Assembly (NCBI GenBank): GCA_035546775.1 | Contig: DASZWD010000015.1 | Location: 1-64,000, forward strand | Origin: Acidimicrobiales bacterium | GTDB taxonomy: Bacteria; Actinomycetota; Acidimicrobiia; Acidimicrobiales; JACCXE01 | DNA length: 64,000 nucleotides | Direction: 5' to 3' | Part shown: positions 24,821-33,234 of the stretch, in pieces | Layout of the letters: each line of letters begins with the position of its first letter | Position numbering within the stretch: position 1 is the first letter of the stretch | The notes under the pieces: model-generated | What the model was told of the DNA's origin: nothing | Database searches by the model: none | Seen by the model: the letters and a program-made list of their open reading frames with translations, nothing else | Translations under genes and position numbers: made by a program

Positions 24821-26344
24821 TCATACCGGCGGCACGCCGTGATGGCGATCGGAGAAGTGACGGTCGCGGCCGCGGGCATTGGCGAAACGGGCAATGAGCT
24901 CGGACCGCAGGTTCTCGGGCTCGATCACCGCGTCCATCACCAGTTCGCTGGCGAGGCGCAACAAGTCGACGTCTTCCACGTACTCCGCGCGGCGCGCCGC
25001 GATGAACGCCTCGCGCTCGGCGGCGTCGTCGATTTCGGCGATCTTGTTGGCGTACACGGCGTTGACCGCCGCCTCGGGGCCCATTACGGCGATGTTGGCC
25101 GTGGGCAGGGCAAGCACCGCCTCAGGGTTGAACGCCGGGCCGGCCATGGCGTACAGGCCGGCGCCGTACGCCTTGCGGAGGATGACGCAGATCTTCGGCA
25201 CCGTGGCTTCGGACACGGCGGTAATCATCTTGGCGCCATGGCGAATGATGCCCTGGCGTTCCACCTGCGTGCCCACCATGAAGCCGGGGATGTCGGCGAG
25301 GAACAGCAGCGGGATGTTGAACGCGTCGCAGTTCCAGATGAAGCGGGCCGCCTTGTCGGCTGAGTCGACGAAGAGCACGCCGCCCTTCACCGCCGGATTG
25401 TTGCCGACGATGCCGATGGTCTGGCCGTCAAGGCGGGCGAAGCCGATGACGAGCTCGGGGGCGAACAGCGGCTTCACCTCGAAGAAGGAGCCGGCGTCGA
25501 CCAGACCGTTGATCACCGCGCGCACGTCGTAGCCGGCGCTTTCCTTGTCCGGGATCGCGTCCGCCGTGAACGGCGTTTCCGGGGCGACGGGTTCGTACAC
25601 CGGCGGGTCGTCGAAGCAGTTCACCGGCAGGTAGCTGAGGTACAGGCGCGCCTGGGCGATCGCGTCGGCGTCGTCGACGGCGAGCTGGTCGCCGCAACCC
25701 GAGACCGTCGCGTGCATGCGGGCGCCGCCCATCTCCTCGAGCGTGGCCTTCTCCCCCACCACCATCTCGGCGAGCCGGGGCGAACCCAAATACATCGAGG
25801 CGTTGCCCTCGACCATGATCACGATGTCGCAGAAGGCCGGGATGTACGCACCACCGGCGGCGCTCGGACCGTGCAGGCAGCAGACCTGCGGCACTTTTCC
25901 CGACAGCTTCACCTGGTTGTAGAAGATGCGCCCGGCGCCACGGCGCCCGGGGAACAGCTCAACCTGATCGGTGATGCGCGCCCCGGCCGAGTCGACGAGC
26001 CACACCACCGGAAACGAGTGATCGAGCGCGTACTCGGTGGCGCGGATGATCTTTTCGACGGTACGCGCCCCCCAGGAACCCGCCTTGACCAACGGGTCGT
26101 TGGCGATGACGACCACGGGCCGGCCGTCGACGCGGCCGACGCCGGTGACGACGCCGTCGGCCGCCAGGTTGCCCGCAGACGCGTTGGCCAGCAGCGCGTC
26201 TTCGACGAAGGTCCCTTCGTCGAGCAACAGTGCGACGCGATCGCGCACGAACATCTTCTTGTCGCGTTCGAGCTTCTCGGCGCCACCGGTGGCGAGGTTG
26301 CTCTGCAGCGCGTCGGCCTTGGCGGCGATCGGGTCGTGTGCCAC
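24821..26344 (-). CDS. acyl-CoA carboxylase, carboxyltransferase (beta) subunit
   Basis: 507 residues from GTG 26344, the normal size of PccB/AccD-type subunits; the frame is open upstream but overlaps der. Crotonase-fold carboxyltransferase that moves CO2 from carboxybiotin to an acyl-CoA. Seen: GPSAAGGAYIPAFCD (N-domain oxyanion region), VNCFDDPPVYEP, GIVGNNPAVKGGVLF, FLADIPGFMVGTQVERQGII, and AYGAGLYAMAGPAFNPE. Which acyl-CoA it uses (propionyl, methylcrotonyl or acetyl) cannot be told from these motifs. No biotin-bearing alpha subunit is present in the window, so it must work with a distant one. Confidence 0.93.
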   Translation of the reverse strand: MAHDPIAAKADALQSNLATGGAEKLERDKKMFVRDRVALLLDEGTFVEDALLANASAGNLAADGVVTGVGRVDGRPVVVIANDPLVKAGSWGARTVEKIIRATEYALDHSFPVVWLVDSAGARITDQVELFPGRRGAGRIFYNQVKLSGKVPQVCCLHGPSAAGGAYIPAFCDIVIMVEGNASMYLGSPRLAEMVVGEKATLEEMGGARMHATVSGCGDQLAVDDADAIAQARLYLSYLPVNCFDDPPVYEPVAPETPFTADAIPDKESAGYDVRAVINGLVDAGSFFEVKPLFAPELVIGFARLDGQTIGIVGNNPAVKGGVLFVDSADKAARFIWNCDAFNIPLLFLADIPGFMVGTQVERQGIIRHGAKMITAVSEATVPKICVILRKAYGAGLYAMAGPAFNPEAVLALPTANIAVMGPEAAVNAVYANKIAEIDDAAEREAFIAARRAEYVEDVDLLRLASELVMDAVIEPENLRSELIARFANARGRDRHFSDRHHGVPPV

Positions 26345-26351
26345 GACTAGA

Positions 26352-27659
26352 TCATGCCCCGCGGCGCCGCACGCGCAGCTTGAGGGGTGCGGGCCCGAAG
26401 TTGAAATGCTCACGGATCTTGCGTTCGAGATAACGCAGGTACGGCGCCGGCACCGTCTTGTTCGTGAACAACGTGAAGGTCGGCGGGTCGCTGGCACCCT
26501 GCGTGGCGTAGAGGATGCGCACGCCGGGCTGCGGGTGCGCCGCCTGTGCCCCCTGGATGACGAGGTTCAACTCACGCGTCGGCACGCGGCGGTGATACGC
26601 CTCGATGGCTTCGTGCAGCGCCGGCACGAGCTTGTGCGCCCCGAGACCGGTCAGCGCGCTGATCTTCAGCGTCGGGGCGTACGTGAGGAAGTGCAGCTTG
26701 CTCTGTACTTGGCCCATCACCTCGGCGCGTTGCTCGGCGTTGAGCTGCTCCCACTTGTTGAGCACGATGACCACCGCGCAACCGGCGGCGTCGACGCGTT
26801 CGGCGAGCCGCTGGTCTTGATTGGTCACGCCCTCTTTGGCGTCGATCAAGAGGATGGCGACATCGGCGCGGTCGATCGCCGCGAGCGAACGCGTCATCGA
26901 GAAGTACTCGCTGCCCTCGTCGATGCGACTCTTGCGGCGCATCCCGGCGGTGTCGACGAGGCGCAGCGGGCCTTCGTCGGTTTCGATGACCGTGTCGATG
27001 GCGTCGCGGGTCGTGCCCGGCATGTCGTGCACGATCGAGCGCTCGTCGCCGGCGAGGCGGTTGAACAGGGTCGACTTGCCGACGTTGGGCCGCCCGACGA
27101 TGGCCACCGACATCAGGCCGTCGTCGTCCTCTTCGACCAACGGCGCCGGCACGTCCTCGTAGGTCACGTCGAGGCGCGACAGAACTTCGTCGAGCATGTC
27201 GCCGCTGCCGCGCCCGTGCAGCGCGCTGATCGGCAGCGGCTCGCCGAGACCGAGGTTCATGAACTCCCAGATCTCGTTCTGGCGATTCTCACCGTCGACT
27301 TTGTTGGCGACCAGGGCGACCGGGGTGCGGTGGCGTCGGAGCCACTCGGCGACAGCTTCGTCCTCGGCGGTGATGCCGGTCGTCACGTCGACGACGAAGA
27401 GGACGAGATCGGCTTGGTCGACGGCCTTCTCCGCCTCCTTGCTGACCTTCAGATCCAGGGCGTCGCCCCGCGCCAGCCAGCCGCCGGTGTCGATGAGCGT
27501 GAACGGGATGCCGTTCCACTCGGCGTCGACGTACTTGCGGTCGCGGGTGACGCCGGGACGCTCCTCGACGATCGTCTCGCGCCGCCCGACGATCCGGTTA
27601 ATGAGGGTGGACTTGCCCACGTTGGGCCGCCCGACGATGGCGATGACCGGCTGGCTCAT
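26352..27659 (-). CDS. der: ribosome-associated GTPase Der (EngA)
   Basis: 435 residues with the diagnostic pair of GTPase domains. G1 motifs are GRPNVGKSTLINR (near residue 8) and GRPNVGKSTLFNR (near 190). G3 motifs are DTGGW and DTAGM, G4 motifs NKVD and NKWE, and a C-terminal KH-like domain ends KLRVRRRGA. Der is needed for 50S subunit maturation. It overlaps the DUF512 gene by 4 nt and is followed by the carboxylase 7 nt later. In M. tuberculosis der (Rv1713) follows cmk; here plsC, the ispH pair and DUF512 intervene. Confidence 0.97.
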   Translation of the reverse strand: MSQPVIAIVGRPNVGKSTLINRIVGRRETIVEERPGVTRDRKYVDAEWNGIPFTLIDTGGWLARGDALDLKVSKEAEKAVDQADLVLFVVDVTTGITAEDEAVAEWLRRHRTPVALVANKVDGENRQNEIWEFMNLGLGEPLPISALHGRGSGDMLDEVLSRLDVTYEDVPAPLVEEDDDGLMSVAIVGRPNVGKSTLFNRLAGDERSIVHDMPGTTRDAIDTVIETDEGPLRLVDTAGMRRKSRIDEGSEYFSMTRSLAAIDRADVAILLIDAKEGVTNQDQRLAERVDAAGCAVVIVLNKWEQLNAEQRAEVMGQVQSKLHFLTYAPTLKISALTGLGAHKLVPALHEAIEAYHRRVPTRELNLVIQGAQAAHPQPGVRILYATQGASDPPTFTLFTNKTVPAPYLRYLERKIREHFNFGPAPLKLRVRRRGA

Positions 27660-29014
27660 GACGCCCGTCCCAGGGCGGCGCGCAAGGCTGCGCCGTCGGC
27701 GGCCACGACGTCGATGCTCGCCGGCAAGTCCGACAGCGCGACGCCGTCGAGGAACTTACCGTTCGACAGGCAGGCATCGGGCAAGAGGTAGCGGCGGCCG
27801 GGAGCGTCGCCGGCGATCGCTTTCGCCACGTCCGCACCGGCGATGAGGCCGGCGACGCCGATGTTGCCGCCGAAGTAGTCGTTGGGCACCACGCGCACGT
27901 CGACGTCGTCGCCGACAAGGGGCCGCAGGACGTGCTCGCCGTACGCGCCCGTGAGCACGGTGACCGGCGCGTCGCGCCGGGCGCGGAATTGCACGGCGCC
28001 GGCTTCGTGGGCGCGGGGCAGACGCGGCCCGCGGTACGCCTCGAACTCCGAGCCGTCGACGGACTGGAAGAAGCCAGTGGTCGTCAGCGGCGCTACCCGC
28101 CCATGCCACTCCTCGGCGAAGCGCGCCGCCATCCCGATGCCGTTCTCGTGCTGCGAGAAGTCGTCGTAGTCGTCCGCCGTCGGGAACGGTCGGCCGGCGA
28201 GCACGTAGTACTCGTCCGCCGCGTACACGACGCGGCGGCCCGTCGCCGCGAGAAAGTCGCGCTGCGCGTCGGCGACGGCGTCCACGACGAAGGCCGCCTC
28301 GGCGCGCGTGTGCGGTCGCAACGACGTCTCGGTGGAGAACCGGCTGATGCCAAGCGGTACCGCCGCGCACGACGCGATGTCGGGATACTCGTCGAGAAGA
28401 CCGGTCAGCGTGTCCACGAACGCAGCGCCGTCGTTGACGCCTGGACACACGACGATCTGGCCGTGGACCTCGACGCCGGCGTCGAGCAAGGCGCGCAGCC
28501 AGCGCAGGCTCGTCGCGCCGCGGCGGTTGCGCAGCATGCGGGCGCGTAGCTCGGGATTGGTGGCGTGGATGCTGACATAGAGCGGCGCGAGGCCTTCGTC
28601 GATCACGCGCTCGAGGTCGGACTCGGTGAAGCGCGTCAGCGTCGTGAAGTTCCCGTACAGGAACGACAGGCGGTAGTCGTCGTCTTTCACGTAGAGGCTC
28701 GGTCGCAGGCCCTTGGGCAGTTGGTAGATGAAGCAGAACTCGCAGTGGTTGTCGCACGTGCGCACTTGATCGAACAGCGCGCTCGACACCTCGACGCCCA
28801 GCGGGACGCCGGCGTCCTTAGCCACCGTGACCGCGCGCTCGAGCCCGCCGCGGCGCAACTCGATCGTGGGATCGGCGTCGTCGGTGAGCAGGCGGTATTC
28901 GATGATGTCGCGAGGAACCTGACCGGCGATGGCGACGATCTCGTCGCCCGGCGCCAACCCGGCCCGTGCCGCTGGCGACTCGGGGTCGACAGCGACCACT
29001 ACGGGCGCTGACAT
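27656..29014 (-). CDS. DUF512 radical-SAM family protein with N-terminal PDZ domain
   Basis: 452 residues. The N-terminal 50 residues form a PDZ-like module (PAARAGLAPGDEIVAIAG). Then comes a radical-SAM-like CxxxCxxC in TCDNHCEFCFIYQLPKG near residue 105, followed by a DUF512 C-terminal region with RFSTETSLRPHT and FGGNIGVAGLIAG. The family is widespread next to der in Actinobacteria and Firmicutes; its reaction is unknown. The tight 4-nt overlap with der hints at a link to ribosome maturation (inference). Confidence 0.9.
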   Translation of the reverse strand: MSAPVVVAVDPESPAARAGLAPGDEIVAIAGQVPRDIIEYRLLTDDADPTIELRRGGLERAVTVAKDAGVPLGVEVSSALFDQVRTCDNHCEFCFIYQLPKGLRPSLYVKDDDYRLSFLYGNFTTLTRFTESDLERVIDEGLAPLYVSIHATNPELRARMLRNRRGATSLRWLRALLDAGVEVHGQIVVCPGVNDGAAFVDTLTGLLDEYPDIASCAAVPLGISRFSTETSLRPHTRAEAAFVVDAVADAQRDFLAATGRRVVYAADEYYVLAGRPFPTADDYDDFSQHENGIGMAARFAEEWHGRVAPLTTTGFFQSVDGSEFEAYRGPRLPRAHEAGAVQFRARRDAPVTVLTGAYGEHVLRPLVGDDVDVRVVPNDYFGGNIGVAGLIAGADVAKAIAGDAPGRRYLLPDACLSNGKFLDGVALSDLPASIDVVAADGAALRAALGRAS

Positions 29015-29055
29015 GGCTTCAAGGGTACCTGCCCGCAGGCCGTAGCCTGGTGTCC

Positions 29056-30045
29056 ATGGCAGTCGATCGCGTTCTCTTGGCCGCGCCGCGCGGTTTCTGC
29101 GCGGGCGTCGAGATGGCGATCAAGGCGCTGGCGTGGATGGTGCGCACCTTCGACGAGCCGGTGTACTGCTACCACGAGATCGTCCACAACCAGGTCGTGG
29201 TCGAGCGCTTCAAAGAGCAGGGCGTCGTGTTCGTCAACGACATCTCCGAGGTGCCGCCGGGTGCCCCCATCATGCTCAGCGCGCATGGGTCCGCGCCCGA
29301 GGTCGTCGCCGCGGCGAGGGCCACCGGTGGCGTGGTGGTCGACGCCGTGTGCCCGCTCGTCACCAAGGTGCATCACGAGGTCCGCACCCGCGCCGGCAAG
29401 GGCTACACCGTCGTCTACGTCGGTCACGCAGGCCACGACGAGGCCATCGGCACGATGGCGGTCGCCCCGGAGTCGGTGGCGCTGGTGCAGTCGGCCGACG
29501 ACGTGGCCGCCCTCCCGGACTTCCACCAACCCGTCGCCCTCCTGGCCCAAACCACGCTCAGTCACGACGAGTGGTCCGACGTGAAAGAGACGGTGCACGA
29601 ACGCTGGCCCGACGTGTGGCAGCCGGGACGCAGCGACCTGTGCTTCGCCACCACCAACCGCCAGACGGCGCTGCGGGCGATCGCGGCGAAGTCCGACGCG
29701 GTGCTGGTCGTGGGTTCGGCCAACTCGTCGAACACCGTCGCCCTCGAGCGGGTGGCGTCGACGCTGTGCCCGCGGGTGTTCCGGGTCAACTCGCCCGACG
29801 AAGTGCCGACGGATCTCACCGGCACAGTCGGCGTCACCGCCGGGGCGTCGGCACCCGAGGACCTGGTCGAAGCCGTCATCGCCCGTCTCGCACCGGTCGA
29901 GGGCGTCGAAGAGGTGCACGTCACCGAGGAAGACGAGTACTTCCCGCCGCCGCGCGAACTGCGCGACCTCCTGCGCGACACCGACCTCCTCGTCGGCGAC
30001 CGCAATGTGTCCGCCACCGACGCGTTGAACTCCCTGTCGTCCTAG
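29056..30045 (+). CDS. ispH: 4-hydroxy-3-methylbut-2-enyl diphosphate reductase
   Basis: 329 residues. [4Fe-4S] enzyme making isopentenyl and dimethylallyl diphosphate in the last MEP-pathway step. The cluster cysteines are Cys15 (PRGFCAGV), Cys99 (DAVCPLV) and Cys196 (DLCFATTNRQ). Glu129 in GHDEAIGT matches the catalytic Glu, and SSNTVAL and GVTAGASAPE match the diphosphate-binding Ser/Asn sites. The frame is open upstream, but ATG 29056 begins the family homology. It is divergent from the DUF512 gene, with a 41-nt gap that must hold both promoters. Confidence 0.97.
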   Translation: MAVDRVLLAAPRGFCAGVEMAIKALAWMVRTFDEPVYCYHEIVHNQVVVERFKEQGVVFVNDISEVPPGAPIMLSAHGSAPEVVAAARATGGVVVDAVCPLVTKVHHEVRTRAGKGYTVVYVGHAGHDEAIGTMAVAPESVALVQSADDVAALPDFHQPVALLAQTTLSHDEWSDVKETVHERWPDVWQPGRSDLCFATTNRQTALRAIAAKSDAVLVVGSANSSNTVALERVASTLCPRVFRVNSPDEVPTDLTGTVGVTAGASAPEDLVEAVIARLAPVEGVEEVHVTEEDEYFPPPRELRDLLRDTDLLVGDRNVSATDALNSLSS

Positions 30046-30054
30046 ATCGCAACT

Positions 30055-30093
30055 TGTGTGCTCACGCACCCCGATCGTGTGCCACAGCACACA
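30055..30093. other. inverted repeat between ispH and the HD gene
   Basis: TGTGTGCT and AGCACACA, perfect 8-bp arms with a 23-nt loop that itself contains CACGCAC and GTGTG. It begins 10 nt after the ispH stop and ends 29 nt before the HD gene ATG. It may be an operator or a weak terminator; there is no T-run. Confidence 0.4.
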
Positions 30094-30122
30094 GGCTGGA
30101 GAGCGGCCGTAGACTGGACGGC

Positions 30123-30701
30123 ATGACCGTCATCACGGATAGAGGCACCGAGCAGTTCACCCGCATGGACGAGGGCACCCGCGAGCACTGGATGGAGATC
30201 GTGGGCGAGCACGGCAAGAACGCCGGCCGCGTGCCCGAGCGGATCCTCGGCATGCTCCGGTCGCTCGGGGAGATCGTCGACGGCTTCTCGACGGATCAGC
30301 TCACGCACTGCCTCCAGACCGCGACCCTCGCCGAGAAGGCGGGTGCCGACGAGGAGATGATCGTCGCGTCGCTCTGCCACGACATCGGCAAGGCCGTGAC
30401 CGTCTCCAACCACGGTGCCATCGCCGCCGAGATCCTCAAGTCCTATGTGCGGCCTGACGTCTACAACGTCATCCGCACGCACCAGGACTTCCAGGGCCGC
30501 CACTACTACGAGTACCTCGGCATGGATCCGAACGCCCGCGAGCAGTACCGGGACGAGCCGTGGTTCTCACTCGGTGAGCAGTTCGCCGACGAGTGGGACC
30601 AGGTCGCCTTCGACCCCAACGGCGAGACGTATCCGCTCGAGCACTTCGAGCCGATGGTGCGCCGGGTGTTCATGCACCAGACGATCCAAGCCAACAGCTA
30701 G
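30123..30701 (+). CDS. HD-domain protein (predicted HD phosphohydrolase, COG4341-like; possible PhnZ relative)
   Basis: 192 residues. HD-fold metal ligands can be traced: His62 (QLTHCLQ), His86-Asp87 (SLCHDIGK), His97 (NHGAIAAE), His120 (RTHQDFQG) and Asp159 (DEWDQVAFDP). Six ligands in this order suit a dinuclear metal centre, as in the diiron oxygenase PhnZ, as well as in phosphohydrolases of this family. No phosphonate genes are nearby, so the substrate is open. It ends 3 nt before the convergent plsC stop. Confidence 0.82.
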   Translation: MTVITDRGTEQFTRMDEGTREHWMEIVGEHGKNAGRVPERILGMLRSLGEIVDGFSTDQLTHCLQTATLAEKAGADEEMIVASLCHDIGKAVTVSNHGAIAAEILKSYVRPDVYNVIRTHQDFQGRHYYEYLGMDPNAREQYRDEPWFSLGEQFADEWDQVAFDPNGETYPLEHFEPMVRRVFMHQTIQANS

Positions 30702-30704
30702 CAG

Positions 30705-31391
30705 CTAGTCCTTCACACCCGCCTTGGCGCGGGCGATGTCGAAGACGCGCTGGAGTTCTTCGTGCAGCGCCTTGGTCGTCGCGTGCAGCTGCTCACGTGA
30801 GGCGCGGCCGCCGTCCTCGCCGACGGGTGCGGGAATCGGCGGGCCGATCTCGTAGTGCAGCTTCACCGGGTGAATCATCTTCGAACCTTTGGGCATCGCC
30901 GCTTCGGTGCCGCCGATGCCGATGGGGATGATCGGCACGTTCGCCTTCGAGGCGACGTACGCCGCGCCTTCGAAGAGGTCACATACCTTGGGACCGCTCT
31001 GGCGCGTGCCCTCGGGGAACAAGACCAGGCCCTCGCCGCGCGAGACGACCTCGATGCAGCGCCGCAGCGCCTCGCGATCGGCCGTACCGCGGTGGACCGG
31101 ATAGCCGCCCATCGCATCGAAGAAGAAGGCGCCCACTTTGTTCTTCCACAGTGAGTCCTTGCCCAGGAACGACATGCGCCGCCGCGTCATGCCCACCATG
31201 GGAAACGTGTCGATGTTCGATCGGTGCACCGGGGCGACGATGAACCCGCCCTCGGCCGGGATGTGTTCGACCCCGTTGATGGTGGGACGCCAGAACACCT
31301 TGACGAACGCCGTCAGCACCGCCCGTACGAACGAATAGGTGATGCGCTGGAGACGGGTGCGCCGCGCGATCCCCGGATCGACGTAGCTCAC
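30705..31391 (-). CDS. plsC: 1-acylglycerol-3-phosphate O-acyltransferase family protein
   Basis: 228 residues from GTG 31391, which overlaps the cmk stop in a GTGA quadruplet. PlsC-type acyltransferase with the catalytic HX4D motif in PVHRSNIDTFP, the acceptor-binding FPEGTRQSG, and VPIIPIGIGGTEAAMP. An N-terminal hydrophobic stretch (SFVRAVLTAFVKVF) would hold it at the membrane, where it would make phosphatidic acid. It is the last gene of the scpA-plsC run. Confidence 0.9.
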   Translation of the reverse strand: MSYVDPGIARRTRLQRITYSFVRAVLTAFVKVFWRPTINGVEHIPAEGGFIVAPVHRSNIDTFPMVGMTRRRMSFLGKDSLWKNKVGAFFFDAMGGYPVHRGTADREALRRCIEVVSRGEGLVLFPEGTRQSGPKVCDLFEGAAYVASKANVPIIPIGIGGTEAAMPKGSKMIHPVKLHYEIGPPIPAPVGEDGGRASREQLHATTKALHEELQRVFDIARAKAGVKD

Positions 31392-32014
31392 GGCACCAGG
31401 CCCATCACGACGTCCACCACGCCGTCGATCGACAGGTGCGTTGTGTCGATCTCGACGGCGTCGTCGGCGCGCATCAGCGGCGACACGTTGCGCGTCGAGT
31501 CCGCCTGGTCGCGCCGGCGCATGTCCTGGGCGACGGCGTCGCCGTGCTCGGCGGCGCGCCGCTGCGCCCGCACCTCGGGGTCGGCCACCAAGTACACCTT
31601 GAGCGTGGCGTCGGGACACACAACGGTGCCGATGTCTCGGCCCTCGAGCACGCCGCCGCCGTTGTCGGCGATCCAACCGCGTTGGCGCTCCACCATTACT
31701 TCGCGCACCTTGGCGTTGGACGCGACCGCGGTGACGGCCTTGGTGACGGCTTCGGTCCGGATGGCTTCGGTGGCGTCGACGCCGTCGACGAAGACGCCGT
31801 CAGGGCCGACCACGATCTCGGTGCGCTTCGCCAACTCGGCGACCGCGTCGAGATCCGCGGTGTCGACGCCGTCGCGCAGGGCCGCCACCGCTACGGAGCG
31901 GTACATGGCGCCGGTGTCGAGGTGGGCGAGGCCGAGCCGCTGCGCGACGGCACGCGCCACGGTCGACTTCCCACTGCCCGCCGGGCCGTCGATGGCGATG
32001 ACTGTTCCATTCAT
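31388..32014 (-). CDS. cmk: cytidylate kinase
   Basis: 208 residues. P-loop GPAGSGKSTVARA at the N-terminus, GAMYRSVAV and GRDIGTVVCPDA complete the CMP kinase pattern, and RRRDQADSTRNVSPL is the usual phosphate-contacting Arg segment. It phosphorylates CMP and dCMP. Overlaps aroA upstream and plsC downstream by 4 nt each. Confidence 0.97.
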   Translation of the reverse strand: MNGTVIAIDGPAGSGKSTVARAVAQRLGLAHLDTGAMYRSVAVAALRDGVDTADLDAVAELAKRTEIVVGPDGVFVDGVDATEAIRTEAVTKAVTAVASNAKVREVMVERQRGWIADNGGGVLEGRDIGTVVCPDATLKVYLVADPEVRAQRRAAEHGDAVAQDMRRRDQADSTRNVSPLMRADDAVEIDTTHLSIDGVVDVVMGLVP

Positions 32015-33234
32015 GCGGCGGTCAACCTATCCAGCACGTCGAAGAAATCCGGGAACGTCTTGGAGACGCATTCGGCGTCGCTGATCTCGATACCCGGCGT
32101 GACGAGACCGAGGACGGCGAAGGCCATCGCCATCCGATGATCGCCGGCGGGGTCGATCACCGCGCCATGGCGGGCGCCGGGGTGGATCGTCATCCCGTCT
32201 GGGTGCTCTTCGACCTCCACACCGCAGCGCCGCAGCTCGCGCACCGTCACGGCGACGCGGTCGGTCTCCTTGCGCCGGATGAACTCGACATTGTGAATTC
32301 GCGTCGGCGACGACCCGCAGGCGGCGACGACGGCGAGCGTGGGCACCATGTCGGAGCAGTCGGACATGTCGACGTCAACGCCGCGCAGCTCCGGTCCCAT
32401 GCTCTGCATGATCTCCATCACCCGCCAGTCCGACTGCAGGTTGCTGCCGCGCTCCAGCCCCTCAACCTCGACCGCGCCGCCGGTCACGGCCGCCGCCGCG
32501 TAGAAGTACGACGCGGCGCTGGCGTCGGGCTCGATGGCGTAGTCGGCGGCGCGGTACACGCCCGGACCGACGGCACAGGTCGAGGGGTAGATCGCCGGGC
32601 GAATCCCGAATTGCGCCATCACCGCAGAGGTCATGGCGACGTAGCCCTCCGACACCCGGGCCCCGTCGAGCGTCACCTGCACACCCTTGGGGAACAGCGG
32701 GCCGGCAATGAGTAGCGCCGAAATGAACTGGCTCGAGATGCCCGCCGCCACGGTGACCGATCCGCCCTTGGCCGGGCCGAAAATCGTCGCCGGCAGGAAG
32801 CCGTCGGTGTCGCGCACGTCGGCGCCCAGCGCCCGCAGCGCCTCGAACAGCGGGGCCATCGGCCGCGCCCGCAACTGCGGGTCGGCGTCGATGGTGATGG
32901 CCACCGGCGACGCCGCCGCGACGGCGGCCACGAACCGGCCCACCGTCGCCGCCTGGTGGGCGTACAGCGCGGTAGCTGACCGCGGCAGGCGGCCCCCGAT
33001 GCCGTCCACGCCGAGCGTGCGCCCGCCGTCGCGCGCGTCCACTGATGCGCCGAGGGCCCGCACCGCTTCGATCATCGCCGTCGAGTCGTCAGCCACCAGC
33101 GCGCCGGTCAGCGTGGAGGTTCCTTCGGCCAGGGCCGCGACCAACAGCGCGCGGTTGGTGATGCTCTTCGATCCCGGCACGACGACGCGGCCGCGCACCG
33201 GCCCGGCCACGGGCGTGATGACCCGCGTCGTCAT
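32011..33234 (-). CDS. aroA: 3-phosphoshikimate 1-carboxyvinyltransferase (EPSP synthase)
   Basis: 407 residues from ATG 33234, set by the 4-nt overlap with tyrA and by VPGSKSITNRALLVAALA near residue 18. Transfers the enolpyruvyl group of PEP to shikimate-3-phosphate. Further marks: AHQAATVGRF-type loop near residue 95, SSQFISALLIA, and RRKETDRVAVTVRELR near the C-terminus. The 95-100 loop reads TALYAHQAATVGRF instead of the common GNAGTAMR, an unusual variant. Confidence 0.94.
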   Translation of the reverse strand: MTTRVITPVAGPVRGRVVVPGSKSITNRALLVAALAEGTSTLTGALVADDSTAMIEAVRALGASVDARDGGRTLGVDGIGGRLPRSATALYAHQAATVGRFVAAVAAASPVAITIDADPQLRARPMAPLFEALRALGADVRDTDGFLPATIFGPAKGGSVTVAAGISSQFISALLIAGPLFPKGVQVTLDGARVSEGYVAMTSAVMAQFGIRPAIYPSTCAVGPGVYRAADYAIEPDASAASYFYAAAAVTGGAVEVEGLERGSNLQSDWRVMEIMQSMGPELRGVDVDMSDCSDMVPTLAVVAACGSSPTRIHNVEFIRRKETDRVAVTVRELRRCGVEVEEHPDGMTIHPGARHGAVIDPAGDHRMAMAFAVLGLVTPGIEISDAECVSKTFPDFFDVLDRLTAA

